Source of the DNA: a bacterium
GTDB lineage: Bacteria; Bacillota; Clostridia; Lachnospirales; Lachnospiraceae
DNA length: 30,704 nt
Assembly (NCBI GenBank): GCA_004562765.1
Contig: SFRL01000038.1
Span: forward strand, 1-30,704
Reading direction: 5' to 3'
The notes beneath the pieces are model-generated. The model was not told the origin of the DNA. It was given only the letters and a program-made list of their open reading frames with translations, and searched no databases. Of the stretch, positions 1-8,257 are shown in pieces. The position numbers and the translations under genes are program-made. The stretch's first letter is position 1, and the number at the start of each line of letters is the position of its first letter.

Positions 1-41
1 ATTGACGGCATAGTTTAAAAGTCGTCCAAAGTCTCCTCAAC

Positions 42-2126
42 TCACATGAAAACATCACTAAAAAATCCTGCACCCTCATTCACATTATACAAACAGTAAT
101 CGTAGAGGATATGAATCGATTTCTTTCGCCACATATATTCATTTGGCCAATAGGCGTGAACGTTATCGTCTAATATCTCTGCCGGAGTGTTCGGCAAATA
201 TAGAACAAACTTCTCCCCTCCGGTTACACCATATGCATCTGAGCCAATATAACGAACGCCATCCTTGATCCATTCTTTTCCCACTTCTGTTTTATATGTC
301 AGATCATCCAGCATCATGGAATATGAATATTCATTTAATTTTTTCATTTCCCGAAATCTCCCGCTAAACTCACAATAATAATCTGTTCCGTGCGGATATT
401 CATTTGTCCAATCTGCTTCTCCGTCTTCATAGATACCGTCAAAATGTCCATCCTCATACAGCGTAAGTGTTGTTCTCCACCCTCCTGCACCGCTGCAAAA
501 AGTCAGTTCAAGCGGATAGACCACCTCATAGCTTTCCTCGCTCAAACCATCTTCCAGGTAAAAATTCACGGGATATATCTGCTGTAAATCTACAGCCTTT
601 TGCGGACCAATCACCAGGTTTCCTCCCTCAGTCGTAAACAGAGCCGTACTGTTTTCCATCAAATAATTTACAGCCTCAAAAAAGCCCCGCATGCTACCTG
701 TGATTCCCGCCATTGAGTCAAAATCAACTTTCCATGTGTTTTTTTCAGATACGTGACCATTCTCTAAAGAAAACATCGTACATGTATAATTTCCGATTCC
801 CTGATACATTACTGGAAGATACTGAATCAGATAACCCTCCCCCTCATTCTGATAAAGCAGGATCGTATTCCATTCTACATGGGAAGTGCTGGCTTCGGTA
901 CTCCAAAGCAGTGTTCCATCCTGTTTCTGTACATTTAATTCATACAAATCTTCCGCTTTCTCACAGACTACTATTTGTTCAGTTTCTCCATCGTGATCCA
1001 GATCCGCTTTCGTGACGATCGAATCATTACTTGTCACTTTGATACCAGCATTTTCCGATCCTGCCTTCTCTAAAGCCTGCGAGATTTCAGATGCTACATA
1101 TTTTTCATCCGAACCGGGATTCTCTCCCTCCTGTTCAGTCGTCTCACTTGCATTCGTCAGACAGACCAGACTGATGACCGCCAGCGCAAGGACAGCCACA
1201 ACTGCCGAGATCAGGCGGGGCTTTTTGTATCGCAGCACGTTTTTGATCCGTTTCGACGCATCCGATTCACCGAAAGCCAGCGGCGCAAACGAAACATTTC
1301 TCTTACCGGTCGCAAAGGACAGCAAAGACATACTGTATGCCTGTTTGATCTCGTTTCCGAATATCGAAAGAACTGCCTCATCGCAGCTCATTTCCATATC
1401 CCTGACCATGCACACATACGCAAGCCAGACCAAGGGATTGATTCAGTAAACTGCCAGCAGCATAAATGCCAGCGGCTTTATAATGGTATCTTTTCTTTTG
1501 ATATGGTAGCTTTCATGCGCGACGATATATTCATATTCGTCCTGAGACATATGAAAGGGGACATAAATCTGCGGCTTCCACAGTCCGAGCACAAACGGTG
1601 ACGATAAGTCATCACACTCCCATATATTTCCCGTCCGCTTTACCGCAAATTTCGTTCTCCGCTTACAACGGATATAGGAAACTACACCACACATAAGAAG
1701 CGCAAAAATACCGATGATCCACAGAATACCCACAGTGATCATCACCTTCTGAAACATTGTGAGAGATGTCAGTGTACTGGAAGCTGCCTCGGATGCCGCT
1801 TCGGTAACTGCATCCGGCACAGCCCAAACGGCTTGCCCGGCTCCGGCCGTATTGCCCGGAATCACATGGACAGGCATCATCCGGTCACTTTCCGGCAGTA
1901 CACCGTCATTCCCTGCATGCACAAAAACATTGAAAATACTGAAAAACGACGGAATGTCAAAGCTAAAGATCATCCGTAGCGCAACAACACTCCAAAGCGC
2001 ATAAGCATATTTTTTTGGAAGCTTTTTTAACAGCAAACGCGCAAGTAAGACTGCCAGAATGACTACTGCCACCGTCGCATTACGCCGCAAAAATTCCAGA
2101 AACAGCTCACAAAATGTAAGTGCCAT
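42..2126 (-). pseudogene. BlaR1-like M56 peptidase/sensor, copy 1, interrupted by an in-frame TGA
   Basis: This is an M56-family (BlaR1/MecR1-like) membrane metalloprotease gene split by one stop. The 5' part (1443-2126, 227 codons) encodes membrane helices and the zinc motif HESYH. A TGA at 1443-1445 then ends the frame, and the same frame continues to 42 with the rest of the catalytic region (RDMEMSCDEAV), a last membrane helix and an extracellular domain. The intact paralogue at 3581-6166 has TGG (Trp228) at this position, so the lesion is a TGG-to-TGA change with no frameshift. The outer part has an EF-hand/FG-GAP-like DLDHDGETE motif and a Trp/Gly-rich domain, and no penicillin-binding SxxK/KTG signature. 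The RBS GGGAGGA lies in the end of the upstream repressor gene, 3 nt away. Re-initiation at a downstream TTG (1433) is possible but would give no HExxH. A sequencing error cannot be excluded. Confidence 0.85.
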
Positions 2127-2129
2127 AGC

Positions 2130-2492
2130 CTAATCCTCCCTATGTGCATCGATCATCTGCTTTAACTGCGCGGCTTCCTTGGCCGATATCTTTTTGCCAC
2201 CAAGAAATGCGGCGACAAAGCCGGGCAGCGACCCGTCAAAGGTACGTTCCACAAAATACTCGGATTCGTTCGCCTGTACCTGCTCCTTTGAGATCAGCAC
2301 AGACACCGTCGCATCCATATTGGAAATGTAGCCCTTCTCGCACATTTTCCGAATGACCGTATAGGTCGTTGACTTCTTCCAGCCAAGCTGCTGTTCACAC
2401 AATTTGACCAGTTCCCCAGAATTGACCGGCGCATGGTCCCACACCACACACATGAACCGGTAATCGCTGTCACATAATCTTTCAGAACCCAT
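2130..2492 (-). CDS. blaI: BlaI/MecI-family transcriptional repressor, copy 1
   Basis: A 120-residue winged-helix repressor of the BlaI/MecI (Penicillinase_R) family. These proteins dimerise on operators and are normally inactivated by a partner BlaR1-type protease. The N-terminal winged helix covers about residues 5-75 (SGELVKLCEQQLGWKKSTTYTVIRKM, then the wing region). The C-terminal part is the dimerisation helix region. I chose the ATG at 2492 over the upstream in-frame ATG at 2519 because AGGGAGG sits 6 nt before it. It differs from the copy at 6170-6532 at one residue (Met for Val in SNxDATVS), so the two repressors very probably share binding sites. The BlaR1-like gene follows after 3 nt. 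The target genes are unlikely to be a beta-lactamase here, since none is in view. Confidence 0.93.
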   Translation of the reverse strand: MGSERLCDSDYRFMCVVWDHAPVNSGELVKLCEQQLGWKKSTTYTVIRKMCEKGYISNMDATVSVLISKEQVQANESEYFVERTFDGSLPGFVAAFLGGKKISAKEAAQLKQMIDAHRED

Positions 2493-2542
2493 AAACATCC
2501 TCCCTGCATGTTGTTTCATAGGAATAACATTTTTTAATTCAA

Positions 2543-2600
2543 AATAGGTTTATAGTCATAGACCTATTTTTAGTCTATAACCACAAACCTATTCTGTCAA
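2543..2600 (-). promoter_or_regulatory. Promoter and double BlaI operator, copy 1
   Basis: On the minus strand TTGACA (2595-2600), a 17-nt spacer and TAGACT (2572-2577) form a sigma-A type promoter reading into blaI. A 26-bp imperfect dyad (2543-2568) with arms AATAGGT/ACCTATT lies just downstream of the -10. A second AATAGGTTT arm (2585-2593) lies in the spacer directly after the -35. The same layout is kept before the second blaI. Assignment to BlaI is inference from position and conservation. Confidence 0.75.
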
Positions 2601-2654
2601 GAGGATTATGCATTTTTTAATACAACAATTGCATATGCGTTTGCGCAAATTAGG

Positions 2655-2696
2655 TTGAATATATCCTAAAATTCACATATACTATATACGTATATA
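2655..2696 (+). promoter_or_regulatory. Promoter and palindrome for the phd-doc operon
   Basis: TTGAAT (2655-2660), a 17-nt spacer and TATACT (2678-2683) make a good promoter reading into the antitoxin gene. A perfect 14-bp palindrome, TATATACGTATATA, lies at 2683-2696, just after the -10. It is a plausible operator for autoregulation by the antitoxin or antitoxin-toxin complex, as is known for Phd/Doc. Confidence 0.65.
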
Positions 2697-2719
2697 TTTA
2701 TCAACGGAGGTATTTCATC

Positions 2720-2962
2720 ATGACAATCAATACGAATACAATGATTTCTATTTCGGAGGCAAACCAGAATTTCTCAAAAGTTGCAAGACTTGTGGATGAG
2801 CAAGGATCCGCTGTTATCTTGAAAAATAATGTTCCCCGATATATAGTTATTGATTTCAGCAAAGCAGACCAGGATATGGTTGCTTCAGACGAAGATGTTT
2901 TAAGCATTTCCAAAAAAATCATGGAGCAGAACAAAGAAGCCTACGAGGTATTAGCTAAATGA
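2720..2962 (+). CDS. Phd/YefM-family antitoxin
   Basis: An 80-residue antitoxin of the Phd/YefM type. The N-terminal half carries the family pattern (ISISEANQNFSKVARLVDEQGSAVILKNNVPRYIVID), which folds as the DNA-binding dimer domain. The C-terminal ~30 residues (KADQDMVASDEDVLSISKKIMEQNKEAY) are expected to be flexible and to bind and block the toxin. The start is supported by GGAGG 9 nt upstream. Its TGA stop overlaps the ATG of the toxin gene by 4 nt, so the two are translationally coupled, which is the usual antitoxin-first layout. The region is AT-rich compared with its flanks and reads opposite to the two bla-like operons around it, which suggests an inserted module. Confidence 0.9.
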   Translation: MTINTNTMISISEANQNFSKVARLVDEQGSAVILKNNVPRYIVIDFSKADQDMVASDEDVLSISKKIMEQNKEAYEVLAK

Positions 2963-3336
2963 AAAAACTCAGCAAAGAACAAATTCTCATGCTTCATAAG
3001 CAGCTGATCCAGCAAACCGGCGGAAGTGATGGTGTAAGAGACTATAATCTATTGGACGCTGCCCTCGAAACACCTTTTCAATGTTTTGATAACCAAGAAT
3101 TATATCCGACACTTCAAGCCAAAGCTGCTCGTCTGGGCTATGGATTGATCAAAAATCATTGCATGCTTGATGGCAACAAACGAATAGGGGCACATGCAAT
3201 GCTCGTGTTTTTGGCATTAAACGGAATCGAACTTGATTACACACAAAAAGAATTGTATGAGATTGTTTTAGACATCGCATCTGGCAATCAGGAATATGTT
3301 AATTTACTCCATTGGATATTAGATCATCAAAAATAA
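2959..3336 (+). CDS. doc: Doc-like Fic-domain toxin
   Basis: A 125-residue single-domain Fic/Doc protein. Doc of phage P1 phosphorylates EF-Tu and stops translation; that activity is known for the family and inferred here. The Fic motif is HCMLDGNKR at about residues 67-75 (family HxFx[D/A]xNKR). Catalytic His, Asp, Asn, Lys and Arg are present, but the usual Phe is Met. Upstream, SDGVRDYNLLDAALETPFQ is typical of death-on-curing proteins. Length matches Doc (about 126 residues). The ATG overlaps the antitoxin stop. Toxicity is not shown by sequence; the changed Phe could alter activity, though the core residues look intact. Confidence 0.9.
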   Translation: MKKLSKEQILMLHKQLIQQTGGSDGVRDYNLLDAALETPFQCFDNQELYPTLQAKAARLGYGLIKNHCMLDGNKRIGAHAMLVFLALNGIELDYTQKELYEIVLDIASGNQEYVNLLHWILDHQK

Positions 3337-3403
3337 TTGACCCCATTTTTCAACCCAAATGTAACTCTTCACACAACTTCAGACAATATCAGTTAAAAAC
3401 ATG

Positions 3404-3443
3404 GAGGCTTGCGAAACCGCATATTTACGGTATCACAAGCCTC
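3404..3443 (-). terminator. Hairpin, likely terminator of blaR1-like copy 2 (hairpin part of composite repeat A)
   Basis: Two 16-nt arms (GAGGCTTGCGAAACCG and the complement of GAGGCTTGTGATACCG) enclose an 8-nt loop. On the minus strand a TTTTT run follows after CATG. A sister hairpin is at 13446-13483. The 245-bp gap between doc and the BlaR1-like stop otherwise holds only repeat copy A. Confidence 0.55.
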
Positions 3444-3466
3444 TAGAAATTCTTCGTATCCTTTAA

Positions 3467-3525
3467 CCATGACAAAGGGCGCTCCTTATGGCAACGGGCG
3501 ATGGGCGTGGCAGCAGAAACGTCCC
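3467..3525 (-). repeat. Structured intergenic repeat, copy A
   Basis: A ~59-bp element with the shared core GGGCGATGG(G/T)CGTGGCA and ends GGGCGCT... and ...CGTCCC that can pair. It matches 9845-9903 and 13508-13566. It lies 55 nt downstream of the blaR1-like copy 2 stop and 23 nt from the hairpin at 3404-3443; hairpin plus element form a composite repeat of about 122 bp. Confidence 0.8.
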
Positions 3526-3580
3526 GGAAGTCATGATAGTATACTCAGATTTGTGAAAAATAGCAACTTCTTTCTGCGTA

Positions 3581-6166
3581 TCAATTATTTATTTTTATCA
3601 CTTTTAGATCCGTATGCCCTAAGTCATCATCCCATACTCCGGCAATCCAGACCTGACCTGTCTCTCCGAGCCGGATACCCAGAGAATTGCAGAACATATC
3701 CACACAGTCTTCCGCTTTGATTGCAGCATAGAAATCCGTACCCAGCACACTGTCCCAGCCTGCATTCACAAATTCATCTCTATTTGCATATGTACGATTT
3801 CCGATCGTCATCGGATAAACAACATGATCTGCTACCCCCCTCCAATCCTTGTTAATAATCTGACTCTTGACAAGGCTTGCAAAATCCTCAACATCGTTTT
3901 TTGAAAAATCTGTACTTACATTATAAAAATCATTATTATTTACAGATGCAGTTTCAAAATAAGGGCCGGATATTTCCGCGGCTGATTCAATCTCTTCATC
4001 CATTACCACGATATAGTAACCGCCGTCAAAAAGTAATTTGACATGCGTAAATACATTGTCAAAAATATCAAATACATCAAAACCGTTGATCTTCTGTCCC
4101 TGATAAACACCGCTATGTTCCAAAAACCACACCGGAATCGCTCCATTACCTTGATAGTCCGGATCATGGTATGGCGAGTCAAGCTGCTGAATATCAGAAT
4201 ACCACACACGTCTTGCGTTTACAAAACCCATATACGGAGTCGCGTCCCCACATAATGTAAAGCCATAATCTCTTGTATAGAAAGCTGTAGATTTTTTAAT
4301 TGCATCCGCGCTTTTTCCAAAAATAAATTTACTTCTGCCATCTGTGGTGTATACACATTCTGTTACTTGATAACCGGTAAGGGTATATAACTCTTGTAAA
4401 GCCTGCTGTGCCAACTGATCACGCTGCTCATCTGTATTCCAGGGATCATCAGAATAGTAATCCCAGCCAACTTCCGAATTATCTACAAAAGTTATGTCAG
4501 CAGGCTCGTATCCGTCCTTTAAAACCAAAGTCGCATTGACGGCGCTTGCCTTCTCTAAAGCCTGCGCGACTTCTTCATCAAAAGTCAAAAATTCGATTTC
4601 CTTACTCGCCTTATTATATGTCAGCTTATCCAGATCGACCTCATACTTTTTGCTCTTGTATTCTTGATCCGCTTCTATCCAGTAAAAGATTTCTACCACA
4701 TTTTCTTCCGGAAGATAATACGAATATTCAGAATAGAAAGCCAGATCATCATACGGTTCATCCAGCAGATCATCCAAACAGCCTATGTAGATCTCATTGT
4801 CCTGTTTTACAAACACACAGGTAGCCCGTCCACCATCCGACCAGAGGCGGTTGCTGATCAGTTCGTTTTCTCCGTCATCATCCAGATCACGCACAAAATA
4901 TTCTTCGCCGAATGTCATAAATAGCAGTGTATCATTTTCGTCATAAAAATAATATTCTGATCCGTAAACATATTCTTTTTTCACCACGCGGCCATTGTAG
5001 CCCAAAATGTTTTCAAAGGGCGTGACTGTGATCATCGGTTGATGGCTATCATCTGAACTATTTTCTTCGTCAAGGTTGTTACCTGCATCCGAGGGGTTGT
5101 CTCCATCCGATGCAGTTTCCTTTTCAAGATTGACAGACGCCGTTTTTTCGTCCAAACCGATACTTTCCTCCTGTTCGGTCGTCTCACTTGCATTCGTCAG
5201 ACAAACCAGACTGATGACCGCCAGCGCAAGGACAGCCACGACTGCGGAGATCAGGCGAGGCTTTTTGTAGCGCAGCACATTTTTGATCCGTTTCGACGCA
5301 TCCGATTCGCCAAATGCCAGAGGCACAAACGAAACATTTCTCTTACCGGTCACAAAGGACAGTAAAGACATGCTGTATGCCTGTTTGATCTCGTTTCCGA
5401 ATATCGAAAGAACTGCCTCATCGCAGCTCATTTCCATATCCCTGACCATACACACATACGCAAGCCAGACCAAAGGATTGATCCAATAGACTGCCAACAG
5501 CATGAATGCCAGCGGCTTTATAATGGTATCTTTTCTTTTGATGTGATAGTGTTCATGCGCGACGATATATTCATACTCCTCCTTAGACATATGAAAGGGG
5601 ACATAAATCTGCGGCTTCCACAACCCGAGCACAAACGGCGATGGCAAGTCATCACACTCCCATATATTTCCCGTCCGCTTTACCGAAAATTTCGTTCTCC
5701 GCTTACAACGAATATAGGAAACTACACCACACATAAGAAGCGCAAAAATACCGATGATCCACAGAATACCCACAGCGATCATCACCTTCTGAAACATTGT
5801 GAGAGATGTCAGTGTACTGGAAGCTGCCTCGGATGCCGCTTCGGTAACTGCATCCGGCACAGCCCAAACGGTTTGCCCGGCTCCGGTCGTATTGCCCGGA
5901 ATCACATGGACAGGCATCATCCGGTCACTTTCCGGCAGTACACCGTCATGACCTGCATGCACAAAAACATTGAAAATGCTGAAAAACGACGGAATGTCGA
6001 AGCTAAAGATCATCCGCAGCGCAACAACACTCCATAGCGCATAAGCATATTTTTTTGGAAGTTTTTTTAACAGCAGACGCGCAAGCAATACTGCCAGAAT
6101 GACTACTGCCACCATCGCATTACGCCGCAAAAACTCCAAAAACATCTCACTAAACGCAACCGCCAT
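3581..6166 (-). CDS. BlaR1-like M56 metalloprotease sensor, copy 2 (intact)
   Basis: An 861-residue integral membrane M56 peptidase. In the BlaR1/MecR1 model, ligand binding outside triggers the cytoplasmic zinc protease and removes the BlaI repressor. Membrane helices lie at about residues 15-35, 40-65, 127-150, 215-240 and 305-325. The zinc motif is HEHYH (204-208), with a third ligand likely Glu245 in RDMEMSCDE. The canonical penicillin-binding domain is absent. Instead there is an extracellular part of over 500 residues with an acidic linker, an EF-hand/FG-GAP-like DLDDDGENE motif, a middle domain and a C-terminal NTF2-like-looking domain (DWRGVADHVVYPMTIGNRTY). It starts 3 nt after blaI copy 2, with an RBS inside that gene. 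The ligand is unknown. M56 and pairing with BlaI are clear; outer domain names are guesses. Confidence 0.9.
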   Translation of the reverse strand: MAVAFSEMFLEFLRRNAMVAVVILAVLLARLLLKKLPKKYAYALWSVVALRMIFSFDIPSFFSIFNVFVHAGHDGVLPESDRMMPVHVIPGNTTGAGQTVWAVPDAVTEAASEAASSTLTSLTMFQKVMIAVGILWIIGIFALLMCGVVSYIRCKRRTKFSVKRTGNIWECDDLPSPFVLGLWKPQIYVPFHMSKEEYEYIVAHEHYHIKRKDTIIKPLAFMLLAVYWINPLVWLAYVCMVRDMEMSCDEAVLSIFGNEIKQAYSMSLLSFVTGKRNVSFVPLAFGESDASKRIKNVLRYKKPRLISAVVAVLALAVISLVCLTNASETTEQEESIGLDEKTASVNLEKETASDGDNPSDAGNNLDEENSSDDSHQPMITVTPFENILGYNGRVVKKEYVYGSEYYFYDENDTLLFMTFGEEYFVRDLDDDGENELISNRLWSDGGRATCVFVKQDNEIYIGCLDDLLDEPYDDLAFYSEYSYYLPEENVVEIFYWIEADQEYKSKKYEVDLDKLTYNKASKEIEFLTFDEEVAQALEKASAVNATLVLKDGYEPADITFVDNSEVGWDYYSDDPWNTDEQRDQLAQQALQELYTLTGYQVTECVYTTDGRSKFIFGKSADAIKKSTAFYTRDYGFTLCGDATPYMGFVNARRVWYSDIQQLDSPYHDPDYQGNGAIPVWFLEHSGVYQGQKINGFDVFDIFDNVFTHVKLLFDGGYYIVVMDEEIESAAEISGPYFETASVNNNDFYNVSTDFSKNDVEDFASLVKSQIINKDWRGVADHVVYPMTIGNRTYANRDEFVNAGWDSVLGTDFYAAIKAEDCVDMFCNSLGIRLGETGQVWIAGVWDDDLGHTDLKVIKINN

Positions 6167-6169
6167 CGC

Positions 6170-6532
6170 CTAATCCTCCCTGTGCGCATCGATCATCTGT
6201 TTTAACTGCGCGGCTTCCTTGGCCGATATCTTTTTACCACCAAGAAATGCCGCAACAAATCCGGGCAGCGACCCGTCAAAGGTACGTTCCACAAAATACT
6301 CGGATTCGTTCGCCTGTACCTGCTCCTTTGAGATCAGCACAGACACCGTCGCATCTACATTTGAAATGTAACCTTTCTCGCACATTTTCCGAATGACCGT
6401 ATAGGTCGTTGACTTCTTCCAACCGAGTTGCTGTTCACACAATTTAACCAGTTCCCCGGAATTGACCGGCGCATGGTCCCACACCACGCACATGAACCGG
6501 TAATCGCTGTCACATAATCTTTCAGAACCCAT
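6170..6532 (-). CDS. blaI: BlaI/MecI-family transcriptional repressor, copy 2
   Basis: A 120-residue winged-helix repressor, 119/120 identical to the copy at 2130-2492. The ATG at 6532 is preceded by AGGGAGG with a 6-7 nt gap; the in-frame ATG further upstream (6592) lies inside the operator and has no RBS, so it is rejected. This operon has an intact BlaR1-like partner. That protein could in principle relieve both repressors, since they are essentially the same molecule. Upstream is the ABC-F gene on the same strand. Confidence 0.93.
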   Translation of the reverse strand: MGSERLCDSDYRFMCVVWDHAPVNSGELVKLCEQQLGWKKSTTYTVIRKMCEKGYISNVDATVSVLISKEQVQANESEYFVERTFDGSLPGFVAAFLGGKKISAKEAAQLKQMIDAHRED

Positions 6533-6575
6533 AAAAATCCTCCCTGCATCATAAGAATTACATTTTTTAATCCAA

Positions 6576-6633
6576 AATAGGTTTATAGTCATAGACCTAT
6601 TTGTAGTCTATAACTATAAACCTATTCTGTCAA
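6576..6633 (-). promoter_or_regulatory. Promoter and double BlaI operator, copy 2
   Basis: TTGACA (6628-6633), a 17-nt spacer and TAGACT (6605-6610) on the minus strand. A 26-bp dyad (6576-6601) and a second AATAGGTTTATAG arm in the spacer give the same layout as copy 1. The spacer arm here matches the downstream arm better than in copy 1, so this may be the stronger operator. Confidence 0.75.
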
Positions 6634-6684
6634 GGGTATGATACATTTTTTCGTCTCGATCCTCCTAAGGTTCCTGCTACCCCA

Positions 6685-8241
6685 TCACAGCAGCCTTGTC
6701 GTCCATTTTGAGCAATCCCACACATCAGTTGCCAGTCCATCGTAAAATTCAGGCTCGTGGCATACCATCAGGCTGCTTCCCTTGTACTCCATAAGTGCAC
6801 GCTTCAATTCCTCTTTTGCGTCCACGTCCAAATGATTCGTCGGCTCGTCCAATAGCAGGATGTTGGTCTCCCGGTTGATCAGCTTGCACAAACGTACCTT
6901 CGCCTGCTCGCCTCCGGAAAGCACGCGCACCTGACTTTCGATGTGTTTTGTAGTAAGACCGCATTTTGCAAGGGCACTACGCACCTCATACTGGGAATAT
7001 GCGGGAAACTCCTGCCAGATCTCTTCGATACAGGTTGTTGTGATCGACTGATCCATCTCCTGTTCAAAATATCCGATCTCCAGATAATCACCCAGCTCTA
7101 CCAAACCCTGTAATGGCTTTATCAAACCTAAAATACTTTTTAATAATGTCGTCTTTCCAATCCCATTCGCACCTGTGAGAACAATCTTTTGCCCCCGCTC
7201 CATTTCCAGATTTAACGCGGTAGATAAAGGCTCATCATATCCAATCACCAGATCTCTTGTCTGGAAAATGTAGCGTCCCGGTGTACGGGCAACCTTAAAC
7301 GCAAATTCGGGCTTTGGCTTCTCTGCCGCCAGTTCAATGACATCCATTTTATCCAACTTTTTCTGACGGGACATCGCCATATTTCTTGTTGCCACACGGG
7401 CCTTATTACGAGCTACAAAATCTTTCAGATCTGCGATCTCTTTCTGCTGTTTATTATAGGCAGCCTCTAACTGCGCCTTTTTCATCTCGTAGACTTCCAT
7501 GAATTTATCGTAGTCACCTACATAGCGATTCAGCTGCTTATTATCCATGTGGTAAATCAAATTCACAACACTATTGATAAATGGGACATCATGAGAAATC
7601 AGAATAAACGCATTCTCATAATCATTTAAATACCGCTTTAACCACTCGATATGCTCTACATCTAAGTAATTGGTAGGCTCGTCCAAAAGCAAGATATCCG
7701 GCTTCTCCAAAAGAAGTTTTGCCATCAATACTTTTGTACGCTGTCCCCCACTCAAGTCCGTAACATCCTTGTCTAATCCCAAATCCAATATTCCAAGCGC
7801 TCTGGCAACTTCTTCTACCTTTGCATCAATCATGTAAAAATCATGCATGGTCAGCAGATCCTGTATCGTTCCTGCTTCAGTCATCATCGCATCCATTTCT
7901 TCCGGAGATGCTTCACCCAATTTTTCATAAATCTGATTCATCTCCGATTCCATGTCAAAGAGATAATCGAAGGCAGACCTTAATACACTACCAATGGTCA
8001 TACCCTTTTCCAATGCAGTATGCTGGTCCAGATATCCAACACGCACATTTTTCGACCATTCAATCTTTCCTTCATCCGGCATTAATTTGCCAGTGATAAT
8101 ATTCATAAAGGTAGACTTTCCCTCTCCATTTGCGCCGACAAGTCCGATATGTTCGCCTTTTAGCAAACGAAAGGACACGTCTTCAAATATTGCGCGATCT
8201 CCGAAACCATGTGATAAATGTTCGACGTTTAAAATACTCAT
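6685..8241 (-). CDS. ABC-F family ATPase
   Basis: A 518-residue soluble protein with two ABC ATPase domains and no membrane segments, the ABC-F pattern (translation factors such as EttA, or antibiotic ribosome protection). Domain 1 has Walker A GANGEGKST (about 36-44), signature LSGGQRTK, Walker B LLLDEPTNYLD and switch SHD. A charged linker follows (about 245-310), where ABC-F proteins contact the ribosome. Domain 2 has GANGIGKTT, LSGGEQAK, LLLDEPTNHLD and CHEPEF, where family members usually have SHE. It is closest in style to the housekeeping YkpA/YbiT group, so resistance should not be assumed. It sits 16 nt after the DUF4230 gene in the same run. The gene ends 152 nt before blaI copy 2, with no clear terminator between. 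Confidence 0.9.
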   Translation of the reverse strand: MSILNVEHLSHGFGDRAIFEDVSFRLLKGEHIGLVGANGEGKSTFMNIITGKLMPDEGKIEWSKNVRVGYLDQHTALEKGMTIGSVLRSAFDYLFDMESEMNQIYEKLGEASPEEMDAMMTEAGTIQDLLTMHDFYMIDAKVEEVARALGILDLGLDKDVTDLSGGQRTKVLMAKLLLEKPDILLLDEPTNYLDVEHIEWLKRYLNDYENAFILISHDVPFINSVVNLIYHMDNKQLNRYVGDYDKFMEVYEMKKAQLEAAYNKQQKEIADLKDFVARNKARVATRNMAMSRQKKLDKMDVIELAAEKPKPEFAFKVARTPGRYIFQTRDLVIGYDEPLSTALNLEMERGQKIVLTGANGIGKTTLLKSILGLIKPLQGLVELGDYLEIGYFEQEMDQSITTTCIEEIWQEFPAYSQYEVRSALAKCGLTTKHIESQVRVLSGGEQAKVRLCKLINRETNILLLDEPTNHLDVDAKEELKRALMEYKGSSLMVCHEPEFYDGLATDVWDCSKWTTRLL

Positions 8242-8257
8242 TTCTTTATCCTATCCT

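Larger units (their letters stand above)
1128..2618 (-). repeat. Large duplicated block, copy 1 (operator + blaI + 5' half of blaR1-like gene)
   Basis: This block is nearly identical to 5168-6651. Similarity starts just upstream of the promoter (around AAAAAATG on the minus strand) and stops sharply after the codons for NASETTEQE in the BlaR1-like gene. Downstream of that the two genes are unrelated. Scattered substitutions, including silent ones, show the duplication is not brand new. Confidence 0.9.
5168..6651 (-). repeat. Large duplicated block, copy 2 (operator + blaI + 5' half of blaR1-like gene)
   Basis: Partner of 1128-2618, in the same orientation. Protein identity over the shared part is about 95% for the BlaR1-like section and 119/120 for the repressor. 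Confidence 0.9.

Noticed and set aside
1443..1445. TGA read as selenocysteine or as Trp (recoding)
   Set aside because: The paralogue has TGG, TGA ends several other genes here (for example 2960-2962 and 26615-26617), and no Sec-type enzyme context or insertion element was seen.
3409..3720. Plus-strand 103-codon open frame downstream of doc
   Set aside because: It runs across the hairpin, repeat copy A and the BlaR1-like 3' end, with no RBS.
42..6166. The bla-like operons as beta-lactam resistance
   Set aside because: There is no beta-lactamase or PBP2a gene, and the sensor proteins lack a penicillin-binding domain.
6612..6646. Ten-codon frame (MYHTLDRIGL) before blaI copy 2 as a leader peptide
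   Set aside because: It overlaps the -35 and spacer, so it would lie upstream of the transcript start. The AGGAGGA before it is probably chance.
6685..8241. ABC-F gene as an antibiotic-resistance determinant
   Set aside because: Sequence style fits housekeeping YkpA/YbiT-like members; no regulatory leader or resistance context was seen.
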